This document shows positions 20,330-22,102 of a stretch of 22,102 nt of DNA, in pieces (position 1 is the first letter of the stretch; the number at the start of each line of letters is the position of its first letter). A program made the position numbers and the translations under genes. The stretch covers positions 1 through 22,102 of the forward strand of contig JAHFKE010000012.1 in NCBI GenBank assembly GCA_023245515.1. Direction: 5' to 3'. A model generated the notes under the pieces. That model had not been told where the DNA came from. It saw only the letters and a program-made list of their open reading frames with translations, and made no database searches. Source of the DNA: Candidatus Levyibacteriota bacterium. GTDB lineage: Bacteria > Patescibacteriota > Microgenomatia > Levybacterales > UBA12049.

Positions 20330-21475
20330 CTAGTTAAGTTGCTTATCTTGTTTGTGCTTTGTTCGTATCGGTAGTTCTATCATAAAGCTCGCTCCTTTTC
20401 CTTCTGTGCTCTTGAGGGATATTTTTCCACCCCACCCTTCAATATATGACTTGGCAAGATATAGTCCCAGGCCTGAGCCTTCCGTATTTGTGATAATCGC
20501 TTTTTGAGCTCTAAAAAATTTTGTGAACAGTTTCTTTCTGTCTTCTTCCTCTATCCCAATTCCTGTATCTGTTATGTTGAGGTAGAGGATATCCTTTATT
20601 GGCTCAAGGATGAGTTCTATTTTCCCATGAGGCACGTTGTAGTTAATGCTGTTAGAGAGGAGGTTTTCGATCACCTCCTGGAGGCGAAGGCGATCAATAA
20701 AGATCTTAGGAACTTTAGGTCCTTTCAGCTTTAGTTCGACCATAATATCTCTCTTCTTTGCTATGAGACTCATTTGTTTAATAATTTTTTTGATCAATTC
20801 CACGATATTAACAAGCTCAGGATGATCCTTTATCTTATTTTGGTCAATGCGGGAAATAGAGAGTAGGTTGCGTACGAGAGCGAGTAGCCTCTCGTTATTT
20901 CTATAGATTTCACTAAGATAGTTCTTGGCAATTTTTGGTGCAGTACGTATGTAGTCTTCGCCTCTTATTGCCTCCAAATACCATTTGGATATGCCAAGTG
21001 GCGTTCTTAGTGCATGTGACGCTACGGAAATGAATTCAGACTTTGCTTTATCAGCGGCTTTGCGTCCTGTGATATCAACAGAGAATATGAGGGTGCCGTC
21101 AGGAACAGGTTCCATTCTAAGTTCGAACCATCCCTTATTGCCGTCAGGGAACTCAAACTCGCTCTCCATGTTAATATGAAGGCGCTTTTCCATACAAGTT
21201 TTTATATTGGCGAACACTTCGGTCTTCTCAATGCCGGGGTAGCACTCCATCATGGTATTTCCCATGAGTTGTTTTTTTGTTTTGCGACCCTGTTTGATGA
21301 TTGCTTTATTAAGGTATAGGTAGCGGTAGTCAAATCCAATAATTTGGCAGCCTTCGACCATGTTATCAAAAATTGCTTCCAGTTTTCTCTCTATGTTTCT
21401 TTCAACAGTTCCCTGGTGGTTCTCGTGCTTACTGGTGTCTATGGTGTGACTGAGAATATGGGTTTTATTTGTCAT
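20330..21475 (-). CDS. Soluble PAS-domain sensor histidine kinase
   Basis: Kinase of 381 residues without membrane helices, so it senses a cytoplasmic cue. An N-terminal PAS domain (about 30-140) opens LEAIFDNMVEGCQIIGFDYRYLYLN and ends VDITGRK. DHp: SEFISVASHALRTPLG, with H154. ATPase domain: N box ENLLSNSINY, G1 DTGIGIEEED, F box LFTKFFRAQ and G2 GSGLGLYLAKSYIEGWGG. It heads a three-gene operon with two receiver-only proteins. The start has a good Shine-Dalgarno sequence (GAGGT on the minus strand, 21488-21484, 8 bases before the ATG), lying in the loop of a GTTAC/GTAAC inverted repeat (21481-21496). Confidence 0.93.
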   Translation of the reverse strand: MTNKTHILSHTIDTSKHENHQGTVERNIERKLEAIFDNMVEGCQIIGFDYRYLYLNKAIIKQGRKTKKQLMGNTMMECYPGIEKTEVFANIKTCMEKRLHINMESEFEFPDGNKGWFELRMEPVPDGTLIFSVDITGRKAADKAKSEFISVASHALRTPLGISKWYLEAIRGEDYIRTAPKIAKNYLSEIYRNNERLLALVRNLLSISRIDQNKIKDHPELVNIVELIKKIIKQMSLIAKKRDIMVELKLKGPKVPKIFIDRLRLQEVIENLLSNSINYNVPHGKIELILEPIKDILYLNITDTGIGIEEEDRKKLFTKFFRAQKAIITNTEGSGLGLYLAKSYIEGWGGKISLKSTEGKGASFMIELPIRTKHKQDKQLN

Positions 21476-21503
21476 TATCAGTTACCTCGTTGTAACAATT
21501 TTA

Positions 21504-21532
21504 AGCGTAAGTTATTGCTGAAAATATGTCAA
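21504..21532 (-). promoter_or_regulatory. Promoter of the PAS kinase operon
   Basis: On the minus strand, TTGACA (21532-21527) and TACGCT (21509-21504) are 17 bases apart. The predicted start near 21497 gives a leader of about 20 bases that includes the Shine-Dalgarno site. The -35 lies 12 bases from the TTTAAT pair at 21545. Confidence 0.5.
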
Positions 21533-21536
21533 GATA

Positions 21537-21561
21537 GCCTAAATTTTAATCTTTTTTTAAT
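21537..21561 (+). promoter_or_regulatory. TTTAAT box between the divergent kinase operon and XRE gene
   Basis: These 25 bases are identical to 12648-12672 and include TTTAATCTTTTTTTAAT, with TTTAAT at 21545 and 21556. The element ends one base before the -35 of the XRE gene and lies just behind the -35 of the kinase operon, so one bound regulator could act on both promoters (inference). Confidence 0.6.
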
Positions 21562-21562
21562 C

Positions 21563-21591
21563 TTGACCTCGATTTCCCTATGAGTTACAAT
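21563..21591 (+). promoter_or_regulatory. Promoter of the XRE regulator gene
   Basis: TTGACC (21563-21568) and TACAAT (21586-21591) are separated by exactly 17 bases. The ATG at 21603 lies 11 bases further on, giving a very short leader. Confidence 0.7.
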
Positions 21592-21602
21592 AATGTAGAT
21601 AT

Positions 21603-21827
21603 ATGTTTCTTGGAAAAATGCTTAGGGATGAGAGAAAAAAGAGGGATCTGTCTGCTCAGGTCTTTGCAGGTGAGTGTGGTGTATCTCGAAGTTACATAAC
21701 ACTTATTGAGAATGGCAGGAGGCTTCCGGGAAAGAAAATTATTCCTAAAATTGCAAAGGCGCTTGGGGTTAAAAATTCGATCGTTATTAACTGGTATCTT
21801 GAGGATATTAGAGAAAAGCTTCAATAG
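21603..21827 (+). CDS. Small XRE-family HTH regulator
   Basis: DNA-binding protein of 74 residues, essentially one Cro/CI-type HTH domain. LGKMLRDERKKRDLSAQVFAGECGVSRSYITLIENGRR covers helices 1-3 and is typical of the family, with VSRSYITLIENG as the recognition helix. The tail (IVINWYLEDIREKL) may mediate dimerisation. There is no toxin or metabolic domain, and no adjacent toxin-like gene on its downstream side, so it is a free-standing regulator. It is transcribed divergently from the PAS kinase operon with a TTTAAT box in between. Its own target is unknown. Confidence 0.88.
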   Translation: MFLGKMLRDERKKRDLSAQVFAGECGVSRSYITLIENGRRLPGKKIIPKIAKALGVKNSIVINWYLEDIREKLQ

Positions 21828-21903
21828 TACTCCCGTATTCCACCACTAGTTAGTGAGTTATTTCATTTATAATCAGATATGTCATCTTCCCGAGTCTTTG
21901 TAG

Positions 21904-21909
21904 TATAAT
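21904..21909 (+). promoter_or_regulatory. -10 box of the exonuclease gene
   Basis: TATAAT at 21904-21909 lies 7 bases before the ATG at 21917. No Shine-Dalgarno sequence is present, so the transcript is probably leaderless. Confidence 0.55.
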
Positions 21910-21916
21910 AAATTTC

Positions 21917-22102
21917 ATGAATGAGTTGGTTTTTTTAGATACTGAGACGACGGGGAATGATTTTCTCCAGGATTACTTATTCCAAGTCTGCTACAAGCAT
22001 AAAGAGAAGATTCATTCCGAATATTTTAAGCCGCTTACCCCTATCACGATAAAATCCCAAAGCATTACCCATGTGACCAATAAAATGGTTGCAGACAAGC
22101 CT
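21917..22102 (+). CDS. DnaQ-like 3'-5' exonuclease, N-terminal fragment
   Basis: The first 62 residues are present and the gene runs off the window. MNELVFLDTETTGNDF contains the Exo I motif of DEDD exonucleases (D8 and E10 as metal ligands). SQSITHVTNKMVADKP matches the segment before Exo II in DnaQ/PolC-epsilon-like proteins. It could be a proofreading subunit, an RNase T/oligoribonuclease-like enzyme or a DEDD domain of a larger protein; the fragment cannot distinguish them. The spacer 21828-21916 shows only the promoter and a short CACTA/TAGTG inverted repeat. Confidence 0.85.
   Translation, partial: MNELVFLDTETTGNDFLQDYLFQVCYKHKEKIHSEYFKPLTPITIKSQSITHVTNKMVADKP

Noticed and set aside
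21603..22102. Toxin-antitoxin pair of XRE regulator and next gene
   Set aside because: The next gene is a DnaQ-like exonuclease with its own promoter, separated by 89 bases. No toxin fold is visible.

Overview
The window looks like a chromosomal segment of a small-genome bacterium, most likely a Candidate Phyla Radiation (Patescibacteria) lineage such as Microgenomates. This rests on overall character only: moderately AT-rich DNA, very tight gene packing, many start codons lying only 6 to 14 bases behind a -10 box, tail-fibre-like surface proteins, and the pairing of MacAB-type transport with a DUF5666 protein. TGA is used as a normal stop, which argues against the recoded Gracilibacteria/Absconditabacteria. 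The lineage call is inference.

Layout. Positions 1-107 hold the tail of a YvlD-type phage-holin-family membrane protein. A textbook promoter then drives myo-inositol-1-phosphate synthase (196-1293). A response regulator and histidine kinase (1338-3036) precede a MacAB-like efflux set: adaptor, ATPase and permease (3067-6404). Behind it lies a 319-base spacer with the relic tail of a second permease and GC-rich REP-like hairpins, then a membrane-anchored DUF5666 protein (6724-7188) with a clear terminator. Next come the GTPases ObgE and HflX, a GIY-YIG nuclease and a YjbQ-family protein (7281-10253).

The most interesting block is 10300-15616. An OmpR-type regulator is followed by a 35-residue peptide with a strong ribosome binding site, a multi-pass histidine kinase, and a two-gene terpenoid operon. 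That operon encodes a 657-residue protein carrying both a class II cyclase-type DxDD motif and a class I-type DDxxD motif, translationally coupled to a polyprenyl diphosphate synthase. A conserved element, TTTAATCTTTTTTTAAT (TTTAAT repeated at 11 bases, the geometry of OmpR/PhoB operators), sits at the promoters of the regulator and of the terpenoid operon, and again about 9 kb away between a divergently transcribed kinase and an XRE regulator. This suggests one small regulon.

The minus strand from 15633 to 21475 holds a small membrane protein, a 1150-residue protein (MerR-like HTH, one membrane helix, then a long phage-tail-fibre-like repeat region), and a soluble PAS histidine kinase operon with two receiver-only regulators. 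The window closes with the XRE regulator and the start of a DnaQ-like exonuclease. In all there are three histidine kinases and four response regulators in 22 kb, dense for a reduced genome.

Several spacers are built from 7-base units (5072-5180, 8359-8400, 9535-9597), one of which runs through the stop codon of hflX and the start codon of the next gene. I saw no tRNA, rRNA, CRISPR array, transposase or integrase.
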